Of a stretch of 64,000 bases of DNA, positions 17,419-25,596 are shown piece after piece. Under the pieces are notes generated by a model. It saw only the letters and a list, made by a program, of their open reading frames with translations, searched no databases and was not told the DNA's origin. Each line of letters begins with the position of its first letter. Position 1 is the first letter of the stretch. Source of the DNA: Pontixanthobacter luteolus (lineage in GTDB: Bacteria; Pseudomonadota; Alphaproteobacteria; Sphingomonadales; Sphingomonadaceae). The stretch spans positions 129,001-193,000 of the forward strand of contig NZ_WTYP01000002.1 of assembly GCF_009828095.1 (NCBI RefSeq), read 5' to 3'. The translations under genes and the position numbers were made by a program.

Positions 17419-17549
17419 GCGCTGAGCTTCTTGCGACCGCGTGCACGACGAGCGCGAAGGACCTTGCGGCCACCGACAGTCTTCTTGCGGGCAAAGAAAC
17501 CGTGACGGCGAGCGCGCACGAGATTGCTAGGCTGGAAAGTACGCTTCAT
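17415..17549 (-). CDS. rpmH: 50S ribosomal protein L34
   Basis: Large-subunit protein of 44 residues, [20 protein letters not shown] at the start and [16 protein letters not shown] at the end, a textbook L34. It heads the rpmH-rnpA-yidD-yidC-engB cluster. Its last codon and stop (GCC TGA) contain the probable CTG start of rnpA. Confidence 0.97.
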   Translation of the reverse strand: MKRTFQPSNLVRARRHGFFARKKTVGGRKVLRARRARGRKKLSA

Positions 17550-17568
17550 GATAACCTCGAGTGAGAAA

Positions 17569-17596
17569 TAAAAAGGGCCGCCCGTCAGAGGCGACC
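17569..17596 (-). terminator. Intrinsic terminator upstream of rpmH (end of the COG3904-like gene)
   Basis: On the minus strand, a 7-bp stem GGTCGCC / GGCGGCC (one G-U pair) with a 7-base loop is followed by CTTTTTATTT. It lies between the 17616-18452 gene and rpmH, so rpmH needs its own promoter within this 66-base gap or reads through. Confidence 0.75.
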
Positions 17597-17615
17597 GCCT
17601 GTATGGAGCGCGCGC

Positions 17616-18452
17616 TTAAGGTAGCATCGCGTCCGAGTCAAGATATGCAATTTGTTCTGGCAGTTCAATTCGCGGCTTGGGGATGACAATGTCACCGTTC
17701 ATGTCGCCATCGGCACCGGTGCCGGTATTATCCTGACCCAGCCAGCCGCGCATGTCCCGCGCCGTCAGCCATTTTGCACCGTCGAAACCGACTGAATTGG
17801 TCATGTCGTAAAACGCGCGGGCCTGATGAGGCGCCATGCCCATTTCACGGTAGTAATCCAGGTAGATGCGGTTTTCGCGGGCATCGATCGCGTAATCATG
17901 CGGCTGCTTGCCGTGGATGTCGATCCATGAATGCACCGCAAATTCCGCGCCCTCGTCAATCTTGCGCGTTGCGCCGGCAAGGAACAATTCGACCGCGCCG
18001 GAACGCACCGAGCCGCCTTTTGGCACGTGAGTGGTGATGCCGGCTTCGCGAATCATCCGGCCCAGCGCCAGATTCGCCCGGTCATCGTCTGTGCCCGGCG
18101 CCTCGACGAATTTCAGCACGGTGATGCCCGGATGGTCGCGCAGCAGGCGTTCGAAATGCCTCGGCGATGCCCGGTCAGTCAGGCCGACCAGTTCAGCGCT
18201 GTTTTCACCAGTGACACGGAAGGGGCCGTATCCATCGGATATGACCGCCTGCGGAGCTGGGAAGGCAAGGCTGCCGTGGGCCGTAGCCGGTGCCAGATTG
18301 GCAAGGCGGGCCGCGCCGTCTTCGATCCGGACCCATTCCTGCCGCGTTTCATCCCATTCCTCTACCCATTCTTCGACCGACAGCACCTGGGCCTGCGCGG
18401 ACGGCGCAAGCAGGGCTGCAAGGGCGATAAGAATGGCGACTAGGCTACGCAT
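17616..18452 (-). CDS. Exported ClpP/crotonase-fold protein, COG3904-like
   Basis: Predicted periplasmic protein of about 278 residues with a signal peptide (MRSLVAILIALAALLAPSAQA). The central part matches the COG3904 group of ClpP-like proteins: ITVLKFVEAPGTDDDRANL, GITTHVPKGG, then RSGAVELFLAGATR and FAVHSWID, which supply a serine and a histidine where a ClpP-type dyad would be. Proteolytic activity is inference only. The start is ATG at 18452 with AGAGG 5 bases upstream. Its terminator lies at 17569-17596. Confidence 0.75.
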   Translation of the reverse strand: MRSLVAILIALAALLAPSAQAQVLSVEEWVEEWDETRQEWVRIEDGAARLANLAPATAHGSLAFPAPQAVISDGYGPFRVTGENSAELVGLTDRASPRHFERLLRDHPGITVLKFVEAPGTDDDRANLALGRMIREAGITTHVPKGGSVRSGAVELFLAGATRKIDEGAEFAVHSWIDIHGKQPHDYAIDARENRIYLDYYREMGMAPHQARAFYDMTNSVGFDGAKWLTARDMRGWLGQDNTGTGADGDMNGDIVIPKPRIELPEQIAYLDSDAMLP

Positions 18453-18636
18453 GCCTGCCTCTTTGGAGGATGCGCCTTTGAACAATTGCCAATGGAGAAA
18501 CTTAACACCGGGTTACCGATGTGCCGCACACGCCCAACCTATTGATAAATCTGTCATGCGCCACGTTCCGGCCTCGACATCGGGGCGGTGAGGCGTCAGA
18601 CAGACCGGCGGTGAGGACCAGTCAATTTGAGGGGTC

Positions 18637-20151
18637 GTGCGCGTGGTCGCATTGGTCAGGACGGTCGCTTACCTGGGCTTGGAAGCCCGCGCGATCGAGG
18701 TGCAATGCCAGGTCGCACCGGGTTTGCCGCGTTTCAACATTGTCGGTCTGGCAGACAAGGCCGTGGGCGAAAGCCGCGAGCGGGTGCAGTCGGCAATGGC
18801 GGCAATGGGCCTGTCTCTGCCGCCCAAACGGATCACGATCAATCTCTCGCCTGCCGATCTGCCCAAGGAAGGTTCGCATTACGATCTGCCGATCGCGCTG
18901 GCACTGCTGGCGGCGATGGGGGTGACCGATGCCGAACAGCTGGGTGACTGGATTGCCGTTGGCGAACTGGCGCTGGACGGGCGGATTGCGGCGTCACCCG
19001 GCGTGTTGCTGGCCGCGTTGCACGCCAGCGAACAGGAAGCGGGGCTGATTTGCCCTGCATCGCAAGGGGCAGAGGCCCGCTGGGCCAGCGGCGTCCCCGT
19101 GTGTGCCGCGCCTGACCTGCTCAGCCTGCTCAACCACCTGAAGGGAACCGCCCCGCTTGCAGAACCGCAGCAGGGCGAGGTGGAGCCGGCCAAACGCGGG
19201 CCCGATTTGAAACAGGTCAAGGGCCAGGAAACCGCCAAACGCGCGTTGGAGATCGCGGCTGCGGGCGGGCACAATCTACTAATGAACGGCCCGCCGGGCG
19301 CAGGCAAAAGCCTGCTGGCTAGCTGCCTGCCGGGCATACTGCCCGAGCTGTCCCCGTCTGAGGCGCTGGAGGTTTCGATGGTTCAATCGGTCGCCGGCAC
19401 ACTAGAGGAAGGGCGCATCAGCCGCGCCCGCCCATTCCGCGCGCCGCATCATTCGGCCAGCATGGCGGCGCTGACCGGAGGCGGGCTGAAGGTCCGCCCC
19501 GGCGAAGTCAGCCTGGCGCATCTGGGGGTCCTGTTCCTCGACGAATTGCCTGAATTCCAGCGCGCCGTGCTTGATTCGCTGCGCCAGCCGCTGGAAACCG
19601 GCAAGGTCGATGTCGCACGCGCCAATGCGCATGTCAGCTTCCCCGCCCGGGTGCAGCTGATCGCGGCGATGAACCCGTGCCGCTGCGGCCATTTGGGCGA
19701 TCCGGCACTGGCCTGTTCACGCGCACCCAAATGCGCCGCAGATTACCAGAGCAAGGTGTCCGGCCCGATGCTCGACCGGATTGATCTGCATGTCGAAGTC
19801 GACCCGGTCAGCGCGATGGACCTGGCCTTGCCGCCCCCAGCAGAGGGCAGCGAACAGGTCGCCGCACGGGTCGCAAGGGCACGGTCGATCCAGACCGCAC
19901 GTTCGCAGGAAACCGGGGTCCGCAGCAATGCAGAGCTGGACGGCGACGCGCTGGAAAAATTCGCCACTCCCGATGAAGATGGCCGCAAGCTTTTGCTGCA
20001 GGCCGCAGAAGCCATGCGCCTGTCCGCCCGCGGTTATACGCGAATGCTCAGAGTGGCGCGGACCATTGCCGATCTGGCGGGTTCGGAACGGGTCGACCGG
20101 ACGCACGTCGCCGAAGCGCTCAGCTACCGGCGCCAGGCCCCGAGGGCGTAA
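18637..20151 (+). CDS. comM: ComM/YifB, Mg-chelatase-like AAA+ ATPase
   Basis: AAA+ protein of 504 residues; ComM promotes branch migration during natural transformation in other bacteria. The N-terminal Lon-like S5 domain begins VVALVRTVAYLGLEARAIEV. Walker A is MNGPPGAGKSLLA, Walker B is GVLFLDELPEF, and the zinc-like CRCGHLGDPALACSRAPKC segment is present. The start is GTG at 18637, with GAGGGG upstream and correct family alignment at residue 1. Confidence 0.93.
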   Translation: MRVVALVRTVAYLGLEARAIEVQCQVAPGLPRFNIVGLADKAVGESRERVQSAMAAMGLSLPPKRITINLSPADLPKEGSHYDLPIALALLAAMGVTDAEQLGDWIAVGELALDGRIAASPGVLLAALHASEQEAGLICPASQGAEARWASGVPVCAAPDLLSLLNHLKGTAPLAEPQQGEVEPAKRGPDLKQVKGQETAKRALEIAAAGGHNLLMNGPPGAGKSLLASCLPGILPELSPSEALEVSMVQSVAGTLEEGRISRARPFRAPHHSASMAALTGGGLKVRPGEVSLAHLGVLFLDELPEFQRAVLDSLRQPLETGKVDVARANAHVSFPARVQLIAAMNPCRCGHLGDPALACSRAPKCAADYQSKVSGPMLDRIDLHVEVDPVSAMDLALPPPAEGSEQVAARVARARSIQTARSQETGVRSNAELDGDALEKFATPDEDGRKLLLQAAEAMRLSARGYTRMLRVARTIADLAGSERVDRTHVAEALSYRRQAPRA

Positions 20152-20205
20152 TCCTTGGCCATCAGGCTCCGGTTAAGCTATTGAAGCTGAAAAGGAGTCT
20201 CACCA

Positions 20206-20895
20206 ATGATCCATTGGTTTCAGAATCGCTACCTCGACCTTCTTGGTTCGATCTACATTTATAACGAACACCGCGGTTACACCGCGATCGACCGCGTGTT
20301 GGACGCCGTCCGGGTGCGTTCGCCCGAGAATACCGAACTGATTTCAGCAATCGAGCAGCACCGCGCGGATGAGCGCAAACATTACGTGATGTTCAAGCGC
20401 TGGTTTGAATTGCAAGGCAAGAAACCGATGCGGCTCGATCGGCATTTTGGCCATATCGACCGGTTCATCGAAATCATGTTCGGCCGCACGATCGACAATC
20501 TCGATACGCAGGAAGTGATCGATCAGGACAAATTGTTCGAACGCATGTGCCGGGTGATCGCCCTGACCGAACAGCGCGGGTACAAGCAGGTCGAGATCCT
20601 GCTTGGCAACCGTTTCGTCAAATCGGATTCGCGGCTGGTCAAGATTTTCGAGATCATCAAGAAAGACGAACCCAGCCACTGGGCACCTTACGAAAACTGG
20701 CTGAACCAGCACGCAAAGCGGGAACACACGTGGTGGGAACGGATGGTCGATGGCTTCATCCATTCCGAACTGCTTTTCCTCAAATTGCCCGTCCTGTTCC
20801 TGAACCCGTTTGTCAAACGGCGCGAGGACTGGTCCGACGAAGGCGAAGCCGATCCGGACCGCTATTCGCACCGGCCGCGCGTCGCCGCAGGCTGA
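20206..20895 (+). CDS. Ferritin-like domain protein
   Basis: Predicted soluble 229-residue helical protein resembling ferritin-like carboxylate proteins. It has metal-ligand style motifs IEQHRADERKHYVMFKRWFE and KKDEPSHWAPYENWL, each pairing Glu/Asp with His. A Trp-rich C-terminal part and a hydrophobic stretch (LLFLKLPVLFLNPF) might touch the membrane. AAAGGAG precedes the ATG. The GtrA-like gene begins 13 bases after the stop, so the two are probably co-transcribed. The function is unknown. Confidence 0.72.
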   Translation: MIHWFQNRYLDLLGSIYIYNEHRGYTAIDRVLDAVRVRSPENTELISAIEQHRADERKHYVMFKRWFELQGKKPMRLDRHFGHIDRFIEIMFGRTIDNLDTQEVIDQDKLFERMCRVIALTEQRGYKQVEILLGNRFVKSDSRLVKIFEIIKKDEPSHWAPYENWLNQHAKREHTWWERMVDGFIHSELLFLKLPVLFLNPFVKRREDWSDEGEADPDRYSHRPRVAAG

Positions 20896-20908
20896 TCACC
20901 CCCAGCCG

Positions 20909-21355
20909 ATGGCGCTTCAGCCGGGACAAGCCGAGCAGGCCCAGGGAAATCTTCTGACCCGTTTCTTCAAGGCGCGGGTCGGATGGATGCTCGTGCGCAA
21001 TACGGTGGTAAGCACGGGCGTGTTTCTGGTCGGGCTGGGCGTGTTATGGCTGCTGGTCGAATATGCCGGGGTCGATGAAGTGCCAGCGAGCGGCATCGGA
21101 TTCATTACCGCCAATACACTGCATTATATCCTGGGCAGAGCGTGGATATTCAAGGGTACGACGCGGTCACTATCCAGCGGATATGCGCTGTTCCTGGTGA
21201 ACGGCGTGGTCGGCCTGGGGTTGACGATGGCGCTGATGGCGGTGGCGCTGGAATTCACTGCGATCAATTATCTGGTTTCGCGCGTGCTGGTGTCGGTGAT
21301 CGCCGGGCTGGTGATCTTTGCGCTGAATGCTGCGCTGGTCTTTCGCCGGGTTTGA
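20909..21355 (+). CDS. GtrA-like integral membrane protein
   Basis: A 148-residue protein with four predicted helices typical of GtrA/DPMS-like proteins, which are thought to move lipid-linked sugars. Characteristic segments are FLVGLGVLWLLVEYAG, FITANTLHYILGRAWIF and the final NAALVFRRV. The start is ATG at 20909; the longer frame lies inside the preceding gene. It appears to be the second gene of a pair with the ferritin-like gene. Confidence 0.83.
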   Translation: MALQPGQAEQAQGNLLTRFFKARVGWMLVRNTVVSTGVFLVGLGVLWLLVEYAGVDEVPASGIGFITANTLHYILGRAWIFKGTTRSLSSGYALFLVNGVVGLGLTMALMAVALEFTAINYLVSRVLVSVIAGLVIFALNAALVFRRV

Positions 21356-21369
21356 ACCTGGCCGGATAG

Positions 21370-21726
21370 TCAAACTGCTTGCCCGGTTTCGGCGTCCAGT
21401 TTGGCCCACCAGTCGGCGTACGGCGTGCGGTGCGCCATTCGGCGGTTGTAATCGGGCGCGCCGTCATCCCACCAGACGGGGCCCCTTTCGCCAAGATCGC
21501 GTTTTGCCTGATCGACCTCGGCGCGCGCCGTGCGCAACGCGGCATCGTCATCCTTCGACTTCGCCGCACGAACAGCGCGGCGGGCATGCATCAGGCGGTC
21601 GACAAAGGTCTGCCGCTGTTCGTCCGAAAGATGCGGGTTTGAGGCGCGCCATAAGCGCCCGCGAACGACGATATACCGGTGATCCGGGGTCAGCGGCGGG
21701 CCGCGATTAACGCCCGATTGGCTCAA
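21370..21726 (-). CDS. Conserved hypothetical protein
   Basis: Soluble, polar 118-residue protein with YIVVRGRLWRASNPHLSDEQ, followed by a charged helix (LMHARRAVRAAKSKDDD) and GPVWWDDGAPDYNRRMAH. This layout recurs in short bacterial hypothetical proteins, but I know no function. It starts with TTG at 21726 that overlaps the HxlR stop as TTGA, so it is translationally coupled to the regulator. Confidence 0.72.
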   Translation of the reverse strand: MSQSGVNRGPPLTPDHRYIVVRGRLWRASNPHLSDEQRQTFVDRLMHARRAVRAAKSKDDDAALRTARAEVDQAKRDLGERGPVWWDDGAPDYNRRMAHRTPYADWWAKLDAETGQAV

Positions 21727-22277
21727 CCGTTGGCGGCGAGTTTCTGCTCGTCCTGAACATAGGCGTGATCACCCAGCTTCAGCGAGCCGGCCTGATCGGA
21801 CTTGCTACCATCGGCGCGAATGCCGACATTGCTGCGTTCCGACAGCCACAAATCCTGCGGCCCCAATATGCGGCCGTCATGGGCAAGAATGGAAACGGGG
21901 CCGATTGGTAGACGGTCCTGTTCATCGACGAGGACCGGATTTTCTTCGATCTCGACGCCGTATTTCTGGCCCCACTGGCGCAGGGCCAGCATCGCTGGAA
22001 GCAGGTCGAAACCTTTTTCCGTCAGGCGATATTCGATCCGGCGCTTGTCATCGGGGCAAGGTTCACGGTTGAGGATGCCGTGTTCGACCAGCTTCGCCAG
22101 GCGGTTGGACAGAATGTTTCGGGCAATTCCAAGCTCGGCCAGAAATTCCTCGAAATGATGAACGCCGTTGAAACTCGCCCGCAGGATCATGAAAGACCAG
22201 CGTTCGCCCATGACTTCCAGCGCCTCGGGCAGACCGCAAACGGTCAGTTCCTTCAGCGGTTCGCGTAAATCGCCCAT
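21723..22277 (-). CDS. HxlR-family winged-helix transcriptional regulator
   Basis: A 184-residue DNA-binding protein. The HxlR domain spans about residues 10-110: CGLPEALEVMGERWSFMILR, then FNGVHHFEEFLAELGIARNILSNRL, the recognition helix region, and the wing with DDKRRIEYRLTEKG. A C-terminal extension of about 65 residues follows. The start is ATG at 22277, with GAGAGGA 6 bases upstream. It is divergent from the small exported protein at 22493 across a region with repeated GCAACT motifs. Confidence 0.9.
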   Translation of the reverse strand: MGDLREPLKELTVCGLPEALEVMGERWSFMILRASFNGVHHFEEFLAELGIARNILSNRLAKLVEHGILNREPCPDDKRRIEYRLTEKGFDLLPAMLALRQWGQKYGVEIEENPVLVDEQDRLPIGPVSILAHDGRILGPQDLWLSERSNVGIRADGSKSDQAGSLKLGDHAYVQDEQKLAANG

Positions 22278-22344
22278 ATTCTTCCTCTCTTGCAAGGCAC
22301 CCTAGCGCGCTTTGCGCATGTCTCAAAATTGAAACTAAGTTTTT

Positions 22345-22394
22345 AGTTGCAACTTGATACTTATTTCATTAGGTAGTGATTCGCAACTGAATAC
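22345..22394. promoter_or_regulatory. Palindrome and direct repeat between the HxlR gene and the 22493 gene
   Basis: A perfect 10-bp palindrome AGTTGCAACT lies at 22345-22354. The overlapping motif GCAACTnnATAC occurs at 22349-22360 and again at 22383-22394, 34 bases apart. The AT-rich divergent region 22278-22492 should hold both promoters. These repeats are candidate binding sites for the adjacent regulator; that link is inference. Confidence 0.45.
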
Positions 22395-22492
22395 AGGATT
22401 AAGCCTGACTAGAGGTGAAACCCCTAAAAAACCAGTGCAATTTAGATAATTAGACGACCCCAAGAACCTCAAATCCAACCAAGGAAAAGACG

Positions 22493-22837
22493 ATGACCCT
22501 CTCCCCCAACGTTCTCCTCCGCAGCACAGGCGCTATTGCCGCAGCGGTTTTTTACTCTGCCCTTACCATGGGCGCTCTGATCGCTCCGACGCAGGCGGAA
22601 GCACGCGGCAACGCGGTTTACTACACTGCCGAACTGGCTGCTCCGGCTGCTGAAGAAACAGCAATTGTCGGCGGTGTCGTATGGCGCTGCGAAGGAACCA
22701 GCTGCGTCGCTGGCAAGGGCAATTCGCGTCCCATCGTGATGTGTGCACGCGCGGCACGCGAATTCGGTGAAATCACCGCCTTCACTGCCAAGGGCAAGGA
22801 ACTGGCCGAAGAAAAACTGGCCAAGTGCAACGATTGA
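22493..22837 (+). CDS. Small exported protein, CC_3452 family
   Basis: A 114-residue secreted protein: signal segment ending near PTQAEARG, then AVYYTAELAAPAAEETAIVG, VVWRCEGTSCVAGKGNSRP and VMCARAAREFGEITAFT. The three cysteines and the 'W-x-C-E-G-x-x-C' pattern match the alphaproteobacterial CC_3452 type of unknown function. GGAAAAG precedes the ATG. It is divergent from the HxlR gene and followed by a strong terminator. Confidence 0.82.
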   Translation: MTLSPNVLLRSTGAIAAAVFYSALTMGALIAPTQAEARGNAVYYTAELAAPAAEETAIVGGVVWRCEGTSCVAGKGNSRPIVMCARAAREFGEITAFTAKGKELAEEKLAKCND

Positions 22838-22893
22838 TCGGTTTCTAGAAACTCACCCCCACCCGATCCTCTCCAGAAAGGGTGAACTTACAG

Positions 22894-22924
22894 GGCCCCT
22901 GGCAGATTGCCGGGGGCCTTTTTT
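22894..22924 (+). terminator. Intrinsic terminator of the CC_3452-type gene
   Basis: An 11-bp stem GGCCCCTGGCA / TGCCGGGGGCC (one G-U pair), 3-base loop GAT, then six T. It faces the 3' end of the convergent HAD gene. Confidence 0.9.
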
Positions 22925-22933
22925 CTGCTCAGG

Positions 22934-23545
22934 CTATAACAGGCCGCGCGCTTCAAGGTCGCTTTCAAGCTGCGCGGCGCAGGTGAACAGATGTACCTGC
23001 CAACCGAATTCGCGCGCAGCCGCGATATTCGCAGCATTGTCATCGATGAAAAACATACTGCCGGCAGGCAGGCCAAACCGCTGCTGCGCAAGGTCGAAAA
23101 TCTCGCGCCCTGGCTTGATGGTCTTTTCATGGCCCGAGACGACAATGTCGCCGAACCGTTCGAACACCGGTTCGGTCGGGCGGTATTGCGCCCAGAAATC
23201 GGTCCCGAAATTTGTGATTGCGAACAACGGGCAGCCGCGCGCATCCAGCCGTTCGATCAACTCGACCGTGCCCGGCACGCGGTCGGGAATCGTTTCGAGA
23301 AAGCGCGCGCCATAGGCTTCTATCTGCGCGGAATAGGCTGGATACAGCTCTATCCGCTCAGCGATCATGTCCGCGATCGGGCGTCCTGCATCATGCTGCA
23401 TATGCCATTCTTCTGTCACGACATTGCCCAGGAACCAATCGAGCTCCTGCGGATCTTCGATCAGCTTTTCGAACAACAGGCGCATGTCCCATTGGACAAT
23501 CACCCGGCCCACATCGAAGACGACAGCCTTGATTACGTCAGACAT
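22934..23545 (-). CDS. HAD superfamily (IA) hydrolase, YihX-like
   Basis: A 203-residue phosphatase-type HAD protein. Motif I is VVFDVGRVIVQWD: the nucleophile Asp is followed by Gly where most phosphatases have the second Asp, as in the YihX sugar-phosphate phosphatase (DLGN). Motif II is FAITNFG, the motif III lysine lies in KTIKPGREIF, and motif IV is FFIDDNAANI. The substrate is unknown. The start is ATG at 23545, next to the rpmJ terminator. Confidence 0.9.
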   Translation of the reverse strand: MSDVIKAVVFDVGRVIVQWDMRLLFEKLIEDPQELDWFLGNVVTEEWHMQHDAGRPIADMIAERIELYPAYSAQIEAYGARFLETIPDRVPGTVELIERLDARGCPLFAITNFGTDFWAQYRPTEPVFERFGDIVVSGHEKTIKPGREIFDLAQQRFGLPAGSMFFIDDNAANIAAAREFGWQVHLFTCAAQLESDLEARGLL

Positions 23546-23547
23546 GC

Positions 23548-23572
23548 AAAAAGCCCCCGCTTTCGCGGAGGC
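23548..23572 (-). terminator. Intrinsic terminator of rpmJ
   Basis: On the minus strand, 8-bp stem GCCTCCGC / GCGGGGGC (one G-U pair), GAAA tetraloop and five T, directly in front of the HAD start codon. Confidence 0.88.
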
Positions 23573-23617
23573 TCTCTATTCCGGCGTCACCGCGAACGAG
23601 CCGCGGTGCGACCACCA

Positions 23618-23743
23618 TTAGCCCTGGCGGGCCTTGAAACGGCGGTTGGTCTTGTTGATCACATAGGTGCGGCCGCGACGACGGATGACGCGGCAATCGC
23701 GGTGACGGTTCTTCAGCGACTTGAGGCTGTTACGGATCTTCAT
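23618..23743 (-). CDS. rpmJ: 50S ribosomal protein L36
   Basis: A 41-residue L36 ([20 protein letters not shown]... RRFKARQG). It has a single cysteine and a C-terminal extension, so it is the non-zinc-binding form usual in alphaproteobacteria. The ATG at 23743 follows the galE terminator. The gene is flanked by two intrinsic terminators on its own strand and is therefore a monocistronic unit. Confidence 0.95.
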   Translation of the reverse strand: MKIRNSLKSLKNRHRDCRVIRRRGRTYVINKTNRRFKARQG

Positions 23744-23756
23744 GGTTTGGTTTTCC

Positions 23757-23790
23757 AAAAATAAGGGCACCGGAGGTAGTCTCCGATGCC
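23757..23790 (-). terminator. Intrinsic terminator of galE
   Basis: On the minus strand, 10-bp stem GGCATCGGAG / CTCCGGTGCC (one G-U pair), loop ACTAC, then CTTATTTTTGG. It lies between galE and rpmJ, immediately before the rpmJ start. Confidence 0.85.
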
Positions 23791-23844
23791 GGAATTTCAA
23801 GCGCAGCAACTAGGGGGCGAATCAGATGGCGTCAAGGCACAAGG

Positions 23845-24858
23845 TCAGACGTCACCTCTGATTTCGGCCAGTTTTCGTTCCCATTGCAGCGCGTGGGCAA
23901 TGATTCCATCGAGGTCGGCATGCTCGGGCTCCCACGGAATGGTCGAGCGGATACGTGACGGGTCCGATATCAGCGACGCCGGATCACCTGCGCGCCGCGG
24001 CTCCATCCTGCGGTCGATCGTGCGATTGGTAACACGGTCGACGGCATCCAGCACCTCCATCACCGAAAAACCTCGGCCATAGCCGCAGTTCATGATCAGC
24101 GAACGGTCCGGCTGTTCCATCAACGCCTCCAGCGCAAGCACATGCGCGGCGGCCAGATCGGCAACGTGAATGTAATCGCGAACGCCGGTTCCATCGGGAG
24201 TGTCATAATCGGTGCCAAACACGGCAACATGGTCGCGCTTCCCCAGCGCTGCCTCAACCGCAACTTTGATAAGATGGGTCGCGCCGGCAGTCGACTGGCC
24301 GCTGCGCCCCTGCGGATCGGCACCGGCGACATTGAAATATCGCAGCGCACAGAAATTCAGCGGATGCGCAAATGCTGTATCGCCCAGCATCTGTTCGGTC
24401 ATCAGCTTTGACCAGCCATAGGGATTGATGGGCCGCTGCGGCGTGTCTTCGTCCACCGGTGACACATCCGGAACGCCGTAGGTCGCAGCGGTCGAACTGA
24501 AAATGAAGTGCGGCACACCCGCCTTCACCGCCGCATCGATCAGCGCGCGGCTCTTCACCGTGTTGTTGTGATAGTATTTGAGCGGATTCTCGACCGATTC
24601 CGGTACGATTATCGATCCGGCGAAATGCATGACCGCGCCGATACCTTGCTCTTCGCAGATGCGCGCCAGCAAATCGCCGTCTTCGATATCGCCCTCATAG
24701 AACGGTACGCCTTCGGGGACGGCAAAGCGGAACCCGGTTGTCAGATTGTCGATCACCGCCACCGGCCATCCGGCATCGCGCAGCGCCAGCACGGCATGAC
24801 TACCGATATATCCGGCACCGCCGGTAACCAGAACAGGGACTTTCTTCGTATTTGCCAT
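23845..24858 (-). CDS. galE: GalE, UDP-glucose 4-epimerase
   Basis: Extended short-chain dehydrogenase/reductase of 337 residues interconverting UDP-glucose and UDP-galactose for surface polysaccharide. The NAD loop is VTGGAGYIGSHAVLAL, and the Ser/Thr-Tyr-Lys triad appears in FSSTAATYG and NPYGWSKLMTEQ, followed by ALRYFNVAGADP. The start is ATG at 24858 (MANTKKV), with a GTG 6 bases further upstream as alternative. It is followed by a strong terminator and divergent from the DUF4136 lipoprotein gene. Confidence 0.94.
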   Translation of the reverse strand: MANTKKVPVLVTGGAGYIGSHAVLALRDAGWPVAVIDNLTTGFRFAVPEGVPFYEGDIEDGDLLARICEEQGIGAVMHFAGSIIVPESVENPLKYYHNNTVKSRALIDAAVKAGVPHFIFSSTAATYGVPDVSPVDEDTPQRPINPYGWSKLMTEQMLGDTAFAHPLNFCALRYFNVAGADPQGRSGQSTAGATHLIKVAVEAALGKRDHVAVFGTDYDTPDGTGVRDYIHVADLAAAHVLALEALMEQPDRSLIMNCGYGRGFSVMEVLDAVDRVTNRTIDRRMEPRRAGDPASLISDPSRIRSTIPWEPEHADLDGIIAHALQWERKLAEIRGDV

Positions 24859-24981
24859 AGTCACGCGCTAGCACGCCTCGGAAATATAATGGTTAACACG
24901 GCTGCTGTTATTGGCCATATCGCAGTCAGGGCAAGCATGACCGGCAAACGGGGCCACTTAATTCGGGGCAGGAGAACACAT

Positions 24982-25593
24982 ATGAAACCGGCACTGCTAT
25001 TGTTGGCCGCCGCTGCATCGGCATCGCTTGCGGCCTGCGCAACCGCGCCCAAGGTCAGCCCTATCGAAGTCACCCGTTTCCACCAGGCCGGCACGCTGGC
25101 GCAATTGGGGCAAGGCAGCATCTTCGTCGAAACCGCGCCGGGTCAGGATACCGACACCGCTGACATTTCTGTGTTCAAGGCTGCGGTTGCCGCAGAACTG
25201 GAGCAGCTCGGCTACCGCGAGACGCCGCGCAGCGAAGCCGCGCAGATCGCGCAGGTCCGAATGGAACGATATGTCTCGAAGCCGGGCGAGCGGCGCAGCC
25301 CGGTAACGGTTGGCGGCGGCGGCTCCGTCGGCAGCTATGGCTCGGGCGTCGGGGTCGGCATCGGCATCAATCTGGGCGGCGGCCCGCGAGAGATGCTAGC
25401 GACCGATCTGGGGGTCATGATCCGCGACGCCGCTACGAACAATGTAATATGGGAAGGGCGCGCGTCTTTCTCGGTAAGTGATAATTCAGAATTCGCCGAT
25501 AGTGGAGCCAACGCCTCGGCGATTGCCGACGCTCTCTTCAGCGAGTTTTCCGGCAATAACGGTGAAACGGTTGAAGTGCGGATCGCCAAGTAA
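24982..25593 (+). CDS. DUF4136-type lipoprotein
   Basis: A 203-residue predicted lipoprotein: signal sequence ending in the lipobox LAAC, then a beta-rich domain with FVETAPGQD, VFKAAVAAELEQLGY, a Gly/Ser-rich segment (about residues 112-136) and IWEGRASFSVSD. This is the DUF4136 layout; its function is unknown. ATG at 24982 follows GGAGAAC. The M14 peptidase gene begins 3 bases after the stop, so the two are probably one operon. Confidence 0.85.
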   Translation: MKPALLLLAAAASASLAACATAPKVSPIEVTRFHQAGTLAQLGQGSIFVETAPGQDTDTADISVFKAAVAAELEQLGYRETPRSEAAQIAQVRMERYVSKPGERRSPVTVGGGGSVGSYGSGVGVGIGINLGGGPREMLATDLGVMIRDAATNNVIWEGRASFSVSDNSEFADSGANASAIADALFSEFSGNNGETVEVRIAK

Positions 25594-25596
25594 AGA

